Shown here piece by piece: positions 1-10,926 of a stretch of DNA of 64,000 nt. Numbering within the stretch: the stretch's first letter is position 1; every line of letters starts with the position of its first letter. The stretch is from Mytilus trossulus. Its lineage: Eukaryota > Mollusca > Bivalvia > Mytilida > Mytilidae. The stretch covers positions 49,408,686-49,472,685 of the forward strand of contig NC_086378.1 in assembly GCF_036588685.1 (NCBI RefSeq), given 5' to 3'. The position numbers and the translations under genes are program-made. The notes under the pieces are model-generated. The model did no database searches and was not told the DNA's origin. It saw only the letters and a program-made list of their open reading frames with translations.

Positions 1-528
1 TTTGCTATAAAATGATATTTGTTTTTAACTGTGTTCAGTTTATACAAAATATTTCAATCTTGATGCATCTGTGGACTCACCAGTTTTGAAAATGGTGAGT
101 CCAGACAGATTTTGAAGCATCCAGGACTCATTGACTCGCCTTAGTGAGAACCCTGATTATTCTTACTATAAGAGCTAACAATCAATATGTTTATATGTTA
201 TACAAGTCAGTATCAATGTATAAAAATAATCTCAAACTATTTCTGCTATTCATTTTTTAATATTTATGAACAAAAGCATGAAACACTAGCATGACTAGAA
301 AAGCTTTGAAATTTGTGAAAGGTGTTATACTTATACATCATGTACTTATGCAATATGATTGACACATGTTGTCTCACATTGTGCACATGAACTAACTCAT
401 GAAAGCAAGAGGATACTTTTACCGTTATAAATTATTTTTAATCTATAATTTTTCATGTTTAGTTTTGTCATTTATTTCAAAATAAAAAATTTTAATTATC
501 AAAGAACATACAGAAATTATAAAAGAAG

Positions 529-740
529 TACTGTGGATTCATTTATTTTCGTGGGTACCAATTTTCGTGGATTATGGAAAACTTGCAAGTTCGTGGATAT
601 TTAATTTCATGGTTTTGCCGAAATCTACATACCAGCCTATAGAAAATTGGTTATTCGTTGAACATTTAATTTCGTGTTTCGCCAGTACCCACGAAAGCCA
701 CGAAAATTGGTATCCCACGAATAATAACTAATCCACAGTA
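529..740. mobile_element. Short TIR element (MITE)
   Basis: The ends are inverted repeats: TACTGTGGATT at 529 and AATCCACAGTA at 730-740. Complementarity continues inward for about 40 bases (TTCGTGGGTACCAATTTTCGTGG against its imperfect reverse complement near 690-720). The terminal TA on both sides could be a TA target duplication, as for Tc1/mariner-type MITEs. There is no coding capacity. It lies in a SELENON intron. Confidence 0.75.
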
Positions 741-865
741 TAATATTTTGAATACTAGTACCAAGTAGTAATAAAATAGAGAAAGAAAATGGGGAATGTG
801 TCAAAGGGACAACAACCCGACCATTGTTTATATGTTACATATTTGTTTTTCGTTCACTTTTTTAC

Positions 866-1063
866 ATAAATGAGGCCGTTTGTTTTCTCACTTGAATTGT
901 TTTACATTGTCTTATCGGGGCCTTTAATAGCTGACAATATGCAGTATGGGCTTTGCTCATTGTTGAAGGCCATACGGTGACCTATAATTGTTAATGTTTG
1001 TGTCATTTTGGTCTTTTGTAGATAGTTGTCTCATTTGCAATCATACCACATCTTCTTTTTTAT
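866..1063 (-). repeat. SINE-like dispersed repeat, family A
   Basis: Reverse-strand copy of the family whose head reads aagaagatgtggtatgattg and which continues through ccaaaatgacacaaacatta and gcaaagcccatac. The same sequence recurs at 9931, 11724, 17543, 17758, 21950 and elsewhere in this window, which is the evidence that it is an interspersed repeat. I did not find clear Pol III boxes, so calling it a SINE is inference. Confidence 0.75.
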
Positions 1064-1318
1064 AAGTAGTGTACATTATATATTCTATCAGCATGATCAG
1101 TATATATATGAAGCATTTATATTAAGAAGGGTTAAACTAAACCTAATTTGTTTGAAGCATGTACTAAGTCAGGCTATTTAAACAACAAATTATTTGTCGT
1201 TGAATGTTTGCTGTATATCTACTTTTATGTTAGTGCCCTTGTGATCTTATTAAACTGTTGCTAACCCCTGATATGAAATTTCTCTCATGTTATTTGCATT
1301 GTATGTAAATTATTTCAG

Positions 1319-4300
1319 TCAGAACAGATTGATTCATTAAAAGGCCTTCAAGATTGGAAAACACCCAACAAAGAGACGAAAGACTTTGGAGTGACACAGT
1401 TCAAAGGATTTCTACCTCCAAATAACTCCTTTATCGAGGAACCAGGAAAAGTTTATCAAATTTGGAACATAAATAGTACCAGCCTGCCAGACATTCCAAG
1501 TCATAGGTCCAGTAATAAATGGCTGCCTCCTAGAGTTGAGGATGAATTAGTTGTGATACACCAACTTCTTTCCATGTTCCATCCTCGTCCATTTTTAAGG
1601 TCCAGATTTCCACCACAAGGGGGCGTGGCAAGTGTACGAGCATACAACAAGGAATATCTGGATATAAGTTTCAGGTATGTGTTTCCACAAGCTAAACAAA
1701 AAGTTATTCACACAAGTAGATTTTAAATAAACTCCTGATCAATACTAGGGTTGAAAGGTTGTTTTTGCGCCAGACACACGTTTTGTCTTCCAAAGACTAA
1801 TCAATGACACTGGAATAAAAAAAAATTCAGGGACACTCGAATGATTTTTTTTTAAAAGTCAAATGAGATATGAAGTCGAAGAGTACTGAGGACCAAACAT
1901 TCCTGAAAAATATACCAAATACAATAATTAAGATAAGATTTGGAGACAAGGGCAATATTCTTTTTCATTCAATTTGATTTTTTCACCAACAAATCTTATG
2001 ACAAAAATTGATTGTTATGTAATACTGAAATCAGGGATGGGGTAATCGTAATCTGTAATCGTAATCGATTGTAATTGATTACATTCTTTCAAGTAATCGA
2101 CAGTAATCTGTAATCGAAGACATTTTCGATTACATGTAATCGTAATTTAATCGATTACAGCAAAAATTTGGATGTAATCATCGATTACTTTTCGATTACT
2201 TTAGTATAATAGTTTGATGAATAATAACCTATTTCAGATGTCAGTAAGAAAGCTTAATTTTTGAAAAAACAATTAGTTATGAATAAGTCATTATTGCAAT
2301 GCGATGACATGTTACATTTATGTTGAAAGTCAAAATTTCAAGATTTTTTAAATATTTCTACTCTTCATCAAGAGATTTGATTTAAAAAAAACCAGCTATT
2401 AACTTATAATTTAGAAACAATGCTTTGAATGATGCATTTTGTAAAGATCTTTATTTCCACTTTCCAAATGTTGAGCAATATAATTGTGTTTTCCTTATGT
2501 TATTTTTTGTTGAAATGTTGAAGTATGTAATTGACAGTAATCGAAAAGTAATGTAATTACTTTTGGTAAAGTAATTGATTGTAATCGATTACATACTAAA
2601 ATTTGAGTAATCGATTATTAATCGATTGCACAAAAATCCTTCATGTAATCGATTATTAATCGATTACATTTGTCAGTAATCGTGCCCATCCCTGACTGAA
2701 ATATTCATGACTTGCAAGTATCTTAAGAATTTTTGTTAGATGAGTGACTAAACTACTGTAATACTGAGTTGGTTAGATGTAAATTGTATATTTTTGTGCT
2801 TTAGATTACATGCTGAGTTCCAATTAAGTGAACCACCAAACAATCCCATGTGGTTTACACCAGCACAGTTTACAGGAAACCTCATCATCTCAAGGAATTA
2901 CAAGAAAATCATATACTTCCATATGTATGTCCCTACAGATAAAAAACTGAATGTGGGTGAGTACTTCGATACTATTGGCAACCTCTTAGGAAACCAACTT
3001 TACATTTTATATTAGAAATAAGGACTTAAAACTGCATTAACTATGATATATTACATCAACATTTCATATTAAGGATTCAATCATTTTAATTGGTGGAGAG
3101 CTATCACATATTTTTCTTTAAGTTATTTTTAATTACAATTATCAGTCAGGGGACTTACTGAAATAAGTGATTTTCTAAATCACTGATTCAAGTAACATTA
3201 TTTCCATAAAGGTTTAGAGTTGTCTTTCTTTAATAATCATCTATTTAAGTAGTACAAATTAATCACTAGAAGAAGTGATTTAATTTTCTTGTAGCTTTAA
3301 ATGTAGAATACTAATGATCCGGGGACTAATTGTGTTTCTAAACTTATCAGAACTAACATCTGTGTTGTCTAGGATGACCAGGTCATTTCAGGTGATGACC
3401 TTGTACTGAATCTAGGATAATGACATAAAAATCAATTGTTTAAGTATCAGACCTCAATTTCCTTCCCAAAAATCACTTCTTTAAGTATCATTCTTTAAAT
3501 AACCCCCACTAATTTCAACACCCCCAAACAGTGAAATTTTCATCGCTAACAGTAGAATTTTATTACATAATCTGAAAGATGAAACCTTGAACTTCACAGG
3601 AAAAATATTCCCACTCCTGGGAAAAATCTTTTAAGAAAGTATTAGTTCATTATGTAAAGCCATTATTATAGCATTTTTCAACAAAAATAGATTTTTTTAG
3701 CTAAATGGTAGGATCAAAGGCTAAACCTTGCTACTTAAAAGAAGCAATCAGGGCCAAGTGAGCTTTTCTCATCACTTGGCGTCCGTTGTCCGTCGTCGTC
3801 CGTCGTCGTTAACTTTTACAAAGATCTTCTCCTCTGAAACTACTGGGCCAAATCAAACCAAACTTGGCCACAATCATCATTGGGGTATCTAGTTTAAAAA
3901 ATGTGTGGCGTGACCCGGTCAACCAACCAAGATGGCCGCCACGGCTAAAAATAGAACATAGGGGTAAAATGCAGTTTTTGGCTTATAACTCAAAAACCAA
4001 AGCATTTTGAGGAAATCTGACATGGGATAAAAATGTTTATCAGGTCAAGAACTATCTGCCCTGAAATTTTCAGATGAATCGGTCAATCGGTTGTTGGGTT
4101 GCTGCCCCTGAATTGGTAATTTTGAGGAAATTTTGCTGTTTTTGGTTATTATCTTGAATATTATTATAGATAGAGATAAATTGTAAACAGCAAAAATGTT
4201 CAGCAAAGTAAGATCTACAAATAAGTCAACATGACCAAAATGGTCAGTTGACCCCTTTAGGAGTTATTGCCCTTTATAGTCAATCTTTAACCATTTTTCA

Positions 4301-7300
4301 TAAATCTAAGTAATCTTTAACAAAATCTCCACTGAAACTACTAGGCCACAATCATCTTTGGGGTATCTAGTTTGAAAAATGTGTCCGATGACTTGGCCAT
4401 TCAACCAAGATGGCCGCCACGGCTAAAAATAGAACATAGGGGTAAAATGCAGTTTTTTGCTTATAACTATGAAACCAAAGCATCTAGAGCAAATCTGACA
4501 AGAAGTTAAATTGTTAATCAAGTCAATATCTATCTGCCCTGAATTTTTCAGATGAATTGGACAACTGGTTGTTGGGTTGCTGCCCTCCAATTGGTAATTT
4601 TTAAAGAAATTTTGCCGTTTTTGGTTATCTTGAATACTATTATAGATAGCGATAAACTGTAAACAGCAATAATGTTCAGCAAAGTAAGATCTATAAATAA
4701 GTCAACATGACCTAAATGGTCAATTGACCCCTTAAGGAGTTATTGCCCTTTATAGTCAATTTTTAACAATTTTCATTAATTTGGTAAATTTATGTAAATT
4801 TTTACCAAATGTAGTTCTCTGTTACTAATGGGCAAAGTTCATGATAGATATAATTGTAAGAAGCAAAATCGTTCAGTAAAGTAAGAACTTCAAACACATC
4901 ACCATCACCAAAATACAATTTTGTCATGAATCCATTTGTGTCCTTTGTTTAATATGCACATAGACCAAGGTGAGCGACACAGGCTCTTTAGAGCCTCTAG
5001 TTTTTAAATTTTGCTAATTAAATTATGATAATATTTAAACCTATGTGTTTAAAATTTTGAAAAAACTACAAAATCCCAATTAGTGACAAAACCTGGAATT
5101 TACTACTCAAATAAGTGATTTAAAAATCACTTATTTCAGTAAGTCCCCTGACTGATTATAATAGAATATAACATCAATAACTACATTTGTAACAACATGA
5201 CAACTATAATAAAAAATAGTGTGTATCCAATTTTTTCAAGAAAATGAACAAAAGACCTTATCTACATTGTAACTATCAATTTCCTAATTTTAGCATTATT
5301 GCTTTCATAAAAAGTAAATGCTTCCTGTTCATGGTTTTGTAGGGTTGTTAAAGCATTGATTCTAAACATGTTTTAAGTATGTTGGCCATCCAAAATGGTT
5401 AACCAAGATTTTTATGCCCCACCTACGATAGTAGAGGGGCATTATGTTTTCTGGTCTGTGCCTCAGTTTGTTCGTCCGTTCGTTCGTCTGTTCGTTCGTC
5501 CCGCTTCAGGTTAAAGTTTTTGGTCGAGGTAGTTTTTGATGGAGTTGAGGTCCAATCAATTTGAAACTTAGTTCACATGTTCCCTATGATATGATCTTTC
5601 TAATTTTAATGTCAAATTAAAGTATTGACCTTAATTTCATGGTCCACTGAACAAAGAAAAAGATAGTGTGAAGCTCAGGTTAAAGTTTTTGGTCAAGGTA
5701 GTTTTTGATGAAGTTAAAGTCCAATCAACTTGAAACTTAGTACACATGTTAACTATGATATGATCTTTCTAATTTTTAATGCCAAATTAAAGTATTGACC
5801 CCAATTTCACGGTCCAGTGAACATGTTAAATGATAGTGCGAGTGGGGCATCCGTGTACTATGGACACATTCTTGTTTTATCTTTATTTCAAAGTGATTTG
5901 TCTTTTTTGACCCCTGGTACATTATTTATGATTTTCATGTTGTTCTTACTGTTTAAAATTTATTTCTGGTTTACATGTGAAATTGCAATTACTCAGTAGA
6001 TATATACATAATTATTTTGTTTTTCCATTTCAGACATGGAATGGATAAATGATATAGAGACAGCAGCTGCTATGCAGGTAGACATTGGATTCTTACCACA
6101 AATGGAGATGAACATGATTAGCACTACAACAGATTCGGAAAAGACAGTCAAAGGAATTAAATGGACAAACGAAATACCAGAATTTGATGTTAAAAGGAAG
6201 ATAGAGATCAAAATGTATCCATTTAAAGAGGTATATATAATTTTTTTACTACATCCATGTTTTAAATTGAAACCGGTAATACTATTTTTCTTCTTCTGTT
6301 CTTAACCTCTTTCAATCTTTTAGTCTTACGTACTATACCAGTGAACTGATTTCAGATAATCTGTAAAACACTATGACAATCTGAGGTTCTGGATTCCCTT
6401 TGAAACGTGTCATTTATGAAATAACAGTCATGTTTTTTTGAACTCCGACAGCATCAATTGGTAATTCAATGTTGGCAAATTAATTTTTACTGGTTTTGAC
6501 TGTCATTTAAGACAGGTGCCACTGTTCTTTTTTATTATAAAAAATCATTTATTTTACAATTAGCATGATTATAAAGATATTGATCATTCATGTTGATACT
6601 TTTTATCAGAAAATTTAATGGAAAAAGATTATCCATAAAAGAAAATATTGATTGGTTCAAAAATGTCAACATTTATCAACAGCTAAAATTTGATGATATG
6701 ATTAGCTTTATATCCTAATTTTATTTTTCTATGCTTTTAGGTGCCATACTTCAACTTCACCGACTCCTTTGAAAGAGCACAAGAGGAAGACAAATTAGTG
6801 CACTCTATATTACTTTGGGGTGCACTGGATGATCAGAGTTGCTGAGGTTCTGGGCGGACACTCAGGGATACTTCCCTGGAGAGTCCGCCCGTTGTAGCTC
6901 TTCTTAAAGAGAGCTATATCAGTAACTGGGCACTTGTTGCTGATTTGCAGGTAACAATTATGAACAAAGAAAGATAACTCCAATTTATAATATGTATTTT
7001 TATCTTGAAGATTCAGTGTTCACAAGCACTCATCTTATGGTTAAAAAGTAATGTGAGTAGCATGGAAAAAATGTAAGCAAAATTTAGATATAGAAATTGT
7101 GTCGCACTATAAATTCATTTACATTTAGAATTTTCATATTTATATCAAAATAAACTCGCAAGATACAACATGGCTTTCTTTTACTTCCATTCATATTAGG
7201 TATTAAATTGCAGCACCGTTGGTATAATAGTATAATAAGATATACTATTTATGATATAAAACATAATAAATATATTTAGAGTTATTCTGAATTTCGTATA

Positions 7301-8963
7301 AATATATTTAGAGTTATTCTGAATTTCGTATAAATATATTTAGAGTTATTCTGAATTTCGTATGTGTTTTCAGCTGTGTATCATATTAACTGGTGATCCA
7401 TTGAATGGATCTGTCTTGTGTTGTCACTTGTTTAGACGTACATGTACTTATTAAACATAATTAATATTCATAATAATATTTATGATTGACAGGAACTTGA
7501 AAAAGATCCTCATCAGCCAGTGTACAGTAAAACAGCCAGTCATTTCTTACAGAATTATAAATTCCCTGTTATGATGTATCTGGCTCTAAAAAATGGTACA
7601 ATCGTACACAGGGTCAATGCCAATGATTTCATGCACTCACCAGAGGGCGAATATAGCGTATCAATGTTAGACTCTTTTTGGCAGCTATTGTAAGTATGAT
7701 AAGAATCAAGACTTGTATATAAATATAAGAAGATGTGGTATGAGTGACAATGAGACAACTCATGTAGTTTGCTTTTAAGTTATTTATTTATTAAAATAAT
7801 GTTTTGAGGGTGAATCAAATGAGATGGTAGGAGGGAAGTTATATGTTTTAACAAGTATAAGTGGTTATTAGATTTTAGCAAGTTTATAAGAATAATAAGA
7901 TGTGGTATGAATGTCAATGGGACAACTATCTTTCAGTGACCGAAAGACTTGGGATTGAGCAGATATATTATTTCTTTGTGGACTTCTGAAGTCCTTACTT
8001 AGTTTTTACATTTCCAATTTTAATGGAATAGAGCTTAGGATGGTAAGCTTCATATGACACACTTGAAAACACATGTGCTGTCCAAGTTTTGGAGAGAGAA
8101 AAAGTTGTAATTGATATTTTAATGTATTTATTTTGAAACAGAAACTTGGAAATGTTTTTCATTGTGTGGATTAAAAGTGTTTTATTTTCTTGATAAAAGC
8201 ACAAAGTTTTCATATACATTGTATATTATAATTGCTGTCACTATAATAAAAGGAGAAAGAATAATCCATTGTTTATTATTGGTTGACAGTTCCGGAGATG
8301 AAGGGTTGATACCTACAAGGAAAGTAACAACTCAACGTCCAGAACTGTTCCGTGAAAAGAGGATGGAAAAAAGAGAAGAAATTCCACCGTAAGTTGAACA
8401 GTAAAAATTGTAAAGTCAAAGGGTTTTATATCTCTAATCTTATAAAGGTTTTAGTAGTTATTGTTCAGATAGAAATATCCTATATGACATGTGTAAAATA
8501 ACATAATTGATAATAGTGTGTGTATGTTAATGTTTTATACAGCTAGATTTTAACTAGATTGATTTTTTAGCAAGATGTTAGTTTGTGAATTTTTATACAG
8601 AGAGCTTTAAACAAGACAGTAGTTTTTGAATGTTTATACACACAGGTTTTAATAGATAAGAAAATATTTAATACAATGCAGTTTAAAGATATTAAGACAG
8701 AATGGCACTACAAAATGAACATAAGAAAACTCATTCAGTGGTGCATTCTATGGGAATGGCTTAGAGGGCCTACATATTTTTGGATCATCATGCTCATGTT
8801 TACCCATTAAAATCCATCAATTTTTTTACGAACAAATAAAAATGAATGCATTGAAAATATTTTTTAAATACTTTTCTTGTATATTTTCAGGGAACATACA
8901 AATGAAGAGAAATATTTACAATTTTTAAAGGAGGGTGTGAGAAGAGCCCAAAATTATTTGTAA
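1319..8963 (+). CDS. SELENON: Selenoprotein N, 3' seven exons (5' end outside window)
   Basis: ER-membrane selenoprotein linked in vertebrates to redox control and SERCA-dependent calcium handling. Exons: 1319-1674, 2805-2956, 6034-6230, 6741-6950, 7493-7689, 8290-8388 and 8891-8963 (stop TAA 8961). Every junction is GT/AG and all phases agree, giving 427 residues. Family signatures in order are [69 protein letters not shown] and the C-terminal [10 protein letters not shown]. The selenocysteine codon is TGA 6843-6845, in frame in exon 6741-6950, so a conventional gene caller would break the gene there. The N-terminal signal/membrane part and any EF-hand exon lie left of the window. Very high similarity to the vertebrate protein around the Sec site makes the identity secure; the exact 5' structure is unknown. 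Confidence 0.96.
2032..2694. mobile_element. hAT-type MITE with 8-bp TSD
   Basis: The terminal inverted repeat CAGGGATGGG (2032-2041) matches CCCATCCCTG (2685-2694). It is flanked by the perfect 8-bp duplication ACTGAAAT at 2024-2031 and 2695-2702. An 8-bp duplication and a CAGGG terminus are typical of hAT transposons. The subterminal regions are packed with GTAATC/GATTAC units, possible transposase-binding repeats. There is no ORF, so the element is non-autonomous. It sits inside the SELENON intron between exons 1319-1674 and 2805-2956. Confidence 0.88.
3141..5156. mobile_element. 2-kb terminal-inverted-repeat element
   Basis: The left end 3141 onward (ATCAGTCAGGGGACTTACTG, continuing AAATAAGTGATTT) is mirrored at 5112-5156 (ending CAGTAAGTCCCCTGACTGAT). 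The arms are about 40 bp, and the inner ends carry further AAGTGATTT/AAATCACTT units. No convincing target duplication was found, although AT at each edge is possible. The interior includes the tandem bivalve-type repeat (3745-5000). There is no recognisable transposase. Confidence 0.7.
3745..5000. repeat. Two-copy tandem dispersed repeat
   Basis: A unit of roughly 490 bp occurs twice: about 3830-4319 and 4326-4770. Shared blocks are caagatggccgccacggct (near 3928 and 4408), tagaacataggggtaaaatg, gttgttgggttgctgcccc/t and aaggagttattgcccttta. The block starts with ggccaagtgagcttttctca and ends with gtgagcgacacaggctcttt. It is a recurrent type of noncoding repeat in bivalve DNA (from memory) and appears nested in the TIR element 3141-5156. 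Confidence 0.75.
5411..5853. mobile_element. Foldback-type repeat with internal duplication
   Basis: It begins with TTATGCCCCAC (5412) and ends with GTGGGGCAT (5842-5850), inverted to one another. Inside, a unit of about 170 bp occurs twice (about 5512-5682 and 5683-5850), starting caggttaaagtttttggtc and running through gatatgatctttctaatttt to atttcacggtcca.tgaaca. The ttcgtccgttcgttcgtc stretch near 5470 is a small tandem run. Noncoding; in the SELENON intron before exon 6034. Confidence 0.65.
6843..6845 (+). other. SELENON: Selenocysteine UGA codon
   Basis: In-frame TGA directly after AGT TGC (Ser-Cys) and before GGT TCT GGG CGG (Gly-Ser-Gly-Arg). It sits inside the most conserved block of the SelN family, where vertebrate proteins have S-C-Sec-G. 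The frame stays open before and after it across all seven exons, and the residues after it ([11 protein letters not shown]) still match the family. Translation past TGA is therefore the only sensible reading. Confidence 0.96.
6852..6890 (+). promoter_or_regulatory. SELENON: Selenocysteine redefinition element stem-loop (SRE)
   Basis: GGGCGGAC (6852-6859) pairs perfectly with GTCCGCCC (6883-6890). Next comes A/A (6860, 6882), then CTC (6861-6863) with GAG (6879-6881), one bulged G (6878), and AGGGA (6864-6868) with TCCCT (6873-6877). The four-base loop is TACT. This gives 16 Watson-Crick pairs starting six bases after the TGA. An SRE hairpin just 3' of the UGA is established for vertebrate SELENON, where it promotes readthrough by the selenocysteine machinery. 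The element is also coding sequence. Confidence 0.9.
7266..7361. repeat. Three perfect 32-bp tandem repeats
   Basis: The units ataaatatatttagagttat...gaatttcgt are at 7266-7297, 7298-7329 and 7330-7361 with no mismatch between copies. They lie in the intron between the Sec exon and the exon at 7493. Perfect identity suggests recent expansion, so length variation between individuals is likely. Confidence 0.93.
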
Positions 8964-9930
8964 CCATGACAAGCCTTAGATAGAGATATGCTGTGATAAT
9001 CATGTGCTGAGGAAAATAACATTGCAATAACCATACATTCCATACATTCCAAGCCTTCATTTACATTCCATGCAATTATCAGGATTTTAGTCAGAATTTG
9101 TGTTGAATATTAGTTTTATACTAGCTAAATATAATTTACAAATATAGAGAAAAGTTTCATTGGGCATCAGAAGATAACTATTTTTCTAGAGTTATAAAAT
9201 TAACTAATGCGCGTTAATTATGAATCTCTTGGAATATTTTCAATGGTTAAACTAGATTTTACATTTTTTTACTTGATGCAAAACTTACAGAACTAAAGTA
9301 AAGTGTACAAGTTTGTTTTAAAAAAGACTCAGACTGAATTTTCAATTTGAAAAAAAAACCACCAAAATAAATATAATTTTTCATGTACAGTATCAATATC
9401 AAATATCCTCTGTCTGTTTGCATTTTTAATAATAAATTTTTAATCATGTTTATGATTTTCATGAAAAGGTGATGAAAAATTATGCATACAGGTTTTTGAT
9501 TGTGAAATCCTATTTGAACCATTTGTGATATTTAATTGTTAGAGATGTAAATATTTTATTGGCTATTTATAAATGTTAATGATTCTATTTTTGGAGTTGA
9601 TCATTCAAAATCATTTATTTTTTATACATTCTAACATTGTATTATTATATATTTTGTCATTTATACCTTTAAGGTATAGGAGAATTTTTCTTGATGTATG
9701 ATTTTGTTACATGAATGTGTTTGATGTTTTTGTAATAGAAAGAGTGTGTGTGCAGTTTTAAACCTTGTTTTAACATTAGTTTTTTTTTTTAAATTTTAGG
9801 TGTTTGAAAGTGTGTTTGGGGTTAATATGGTTAGTCAAATATTATGGTAATTACTGCTAGCCTTTTGATGTATAATATTTTTATACTCTTTATCGCTATT
9901 TTGTCCAATCTGGAACCGAAATAGTTACCA

Positions 9931-10080
9931 TATAAAAAAGAGGATGCAATATGATTACCAATGAGACTACTGTCCACAAGAGACCAAAATGACACAGACA
10001 TTAACAACTATAGGTCAACCATGTCAACTTCCTAATCGGGTCAAGTGTCACAAAAAACAAAGGTCATCATTAATGAGCTG
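9931..10080 (+). repeat. SINE-like repeat, family A (truncated)
   Basis: The block tataaaaaagaggatgcaat, atgattaccaatgagactac, gagaccaaaatgacacagac and ggtcaacc matches the other family A copies. It is inside the predicted SELENON 3' UTR, upstream of the SECIS candidate. Confidence 0.7.
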
Positions 10081-10783
10081 AAGGAGGTAAAAGTTTAGAA
10101 GTAAACATTTTGTGGATTTTATAGTTTATTGTCGAAACTTTTTAGACTCAAATAAGATTCAAACAATTTTTTATTGAATTGCTTACTATGGTTTAAACAT
10201 GTCTATGAAAATTTCTATGCACCATATATTGTTTGAATAGGGCGCCAGATAGCTTCTACTGCATTGTGAAATAGTTGTGTAATTTCAGTATTTATTCGGA
10301 TCGAAATAAATAAAAATAAGTTTTTTTTTAATATTACCACAAATATTTGTGTGCTTAAGAATTATTTTAGTTTTTTCTTATCAGTCTATTAAAATTTATC
10401 TAAATTGGCTTATCAAAATGTAGTTAAATTATTTTTTTTTGGAAAGAAACATTTTCTGATTAATTTTGAATGAAATGGATTATTATTACTTGTAACAGCC
10501 TAACATTTTGATTTAGTTTAGTTAGCAAGTAAATTTCTATTTTTAGGAGTTGAGACTTAAACTTAGAGAAATTTTTGCAATATATCTGAAAAAAATATAA
10601 TACTGTCATAATTGCTCAAAAAACTTCACAATCATTTATTGTCAATCAAATTTACTCGATTTTTTACATATCATCAAATTAATTTGTATCTGCTTTTTGT
10701 TTTTATACTAACATTTTATTTATGCTGTTTTAATTATTATTCTCAGTTGATTCATCCTCGTGTGTAGTTTTGTGTATAAATAT

Positions 10784-10850
10784 TATACATGTAATGAAGG
10801 TCACATGTTAAAGTAGGTCACTACCTAATGGGACTTGATGTAATGTGTGT
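10784..10850 (+). promoter_or_regulatory. SELENON: SECIS element (form 2) candidate
   Basis: Quartet strands are ATGA (10794-10797) and TGAT (10836-10839). Between them, helix II pairs A10798-T10835, G10799-C10834, T10801-A10833 and C10802-G10832, then CAT (10804-10806) with ATG (10828-10830), with G10800 bulged and A10803/G10831 mismatched. A 5' bulge GTTAAAG (10807-10813) carries the conserved unpaired AA 12 bases after ATGA. A mini-helix TAGGT/ACCTA (10814-10818/10823-10827) with loop CACT makes it form 2. Helix I is TTATACAT-side 10784-10790 with 10843-10849, separated by GTA on each side. Spacings match the known SECIS pattern. Found by eye, not folded by program. Confidence 0.82.
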
Positions 10851-10900
10851 ATTTTTACATTTAACTAAATTTGTGGATGAATTTTCTGTAACAGTAGTAT

Positions 10901-10906
10901 AATAAA
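10901..10906 (+). terminator. SELENON: Poly(A) signal of SELENON
   Basis: Canonical AATAAA about 50 bases after the SECIS candidate, followed by a T-rich tract (10921-10944) that could serve as the downstream element. The position fits the rule that a SECIS must lie within the mature 3' UTR. Confidence 0.8.
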
Positions 10907-10926
10907 CAATATGTTTTAAGATTATA

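Larger units (their letters stand above)
1..1318 (+). other. SELENON: SELENON intron (5' part outside window)
   Basis: No coding exon was recognised here. The segment ends at the acceptor tatttcag (1311-1318) of the first visible SELENON exon. It contains a MITE (529-740), a short piece of the 'ggggaatgtgtcaaag' repeat (about 781-826) and an inverted copy of the SINE-like family (about 866-1063). The rest is AT-rich sequence in which I see nothing. Confidence 0.7.
8964..10926 (+). other. SELENON: SELENON 3' UTR (predicted)
   Basis: About 1.9 kb from the TAA at 8961-8963 to the poly(A) signal at 10901-10906. It is AT-rich with no open reading frame of note. It contains a truncated family A repeat (about 9931-10080), which may have lengthened the UTR. 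The SECIS candidate lies in the last 150 bases. The whole span is inferred from the SECIS and AATAAA positions; I see no intron but cannot exclude one. Confidence 0.65.

Noticed and set aside
6843..6845. TGA as a disabling nonsense mutation (pseudogene)
   Set aside because: It falls exactly at the SelN Sec position, the frame and family similarity continue to the natural stop, and both a recoding hairpin and a SECIS candidate are present.
7555..7758. Reverse-strand frame over the SELENON exon at 7493-7689
   Set aside because: It is the antisense shadow of a real exon.
9470..9515. Alternative SECIS: ATGA ... TGAT at about 9473-9502
   Set aside because: Helix II would be only about six pairs, two of them G-T, and there is no properly spaced unpaired AA. 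The 10784-10850 candidate is far better.
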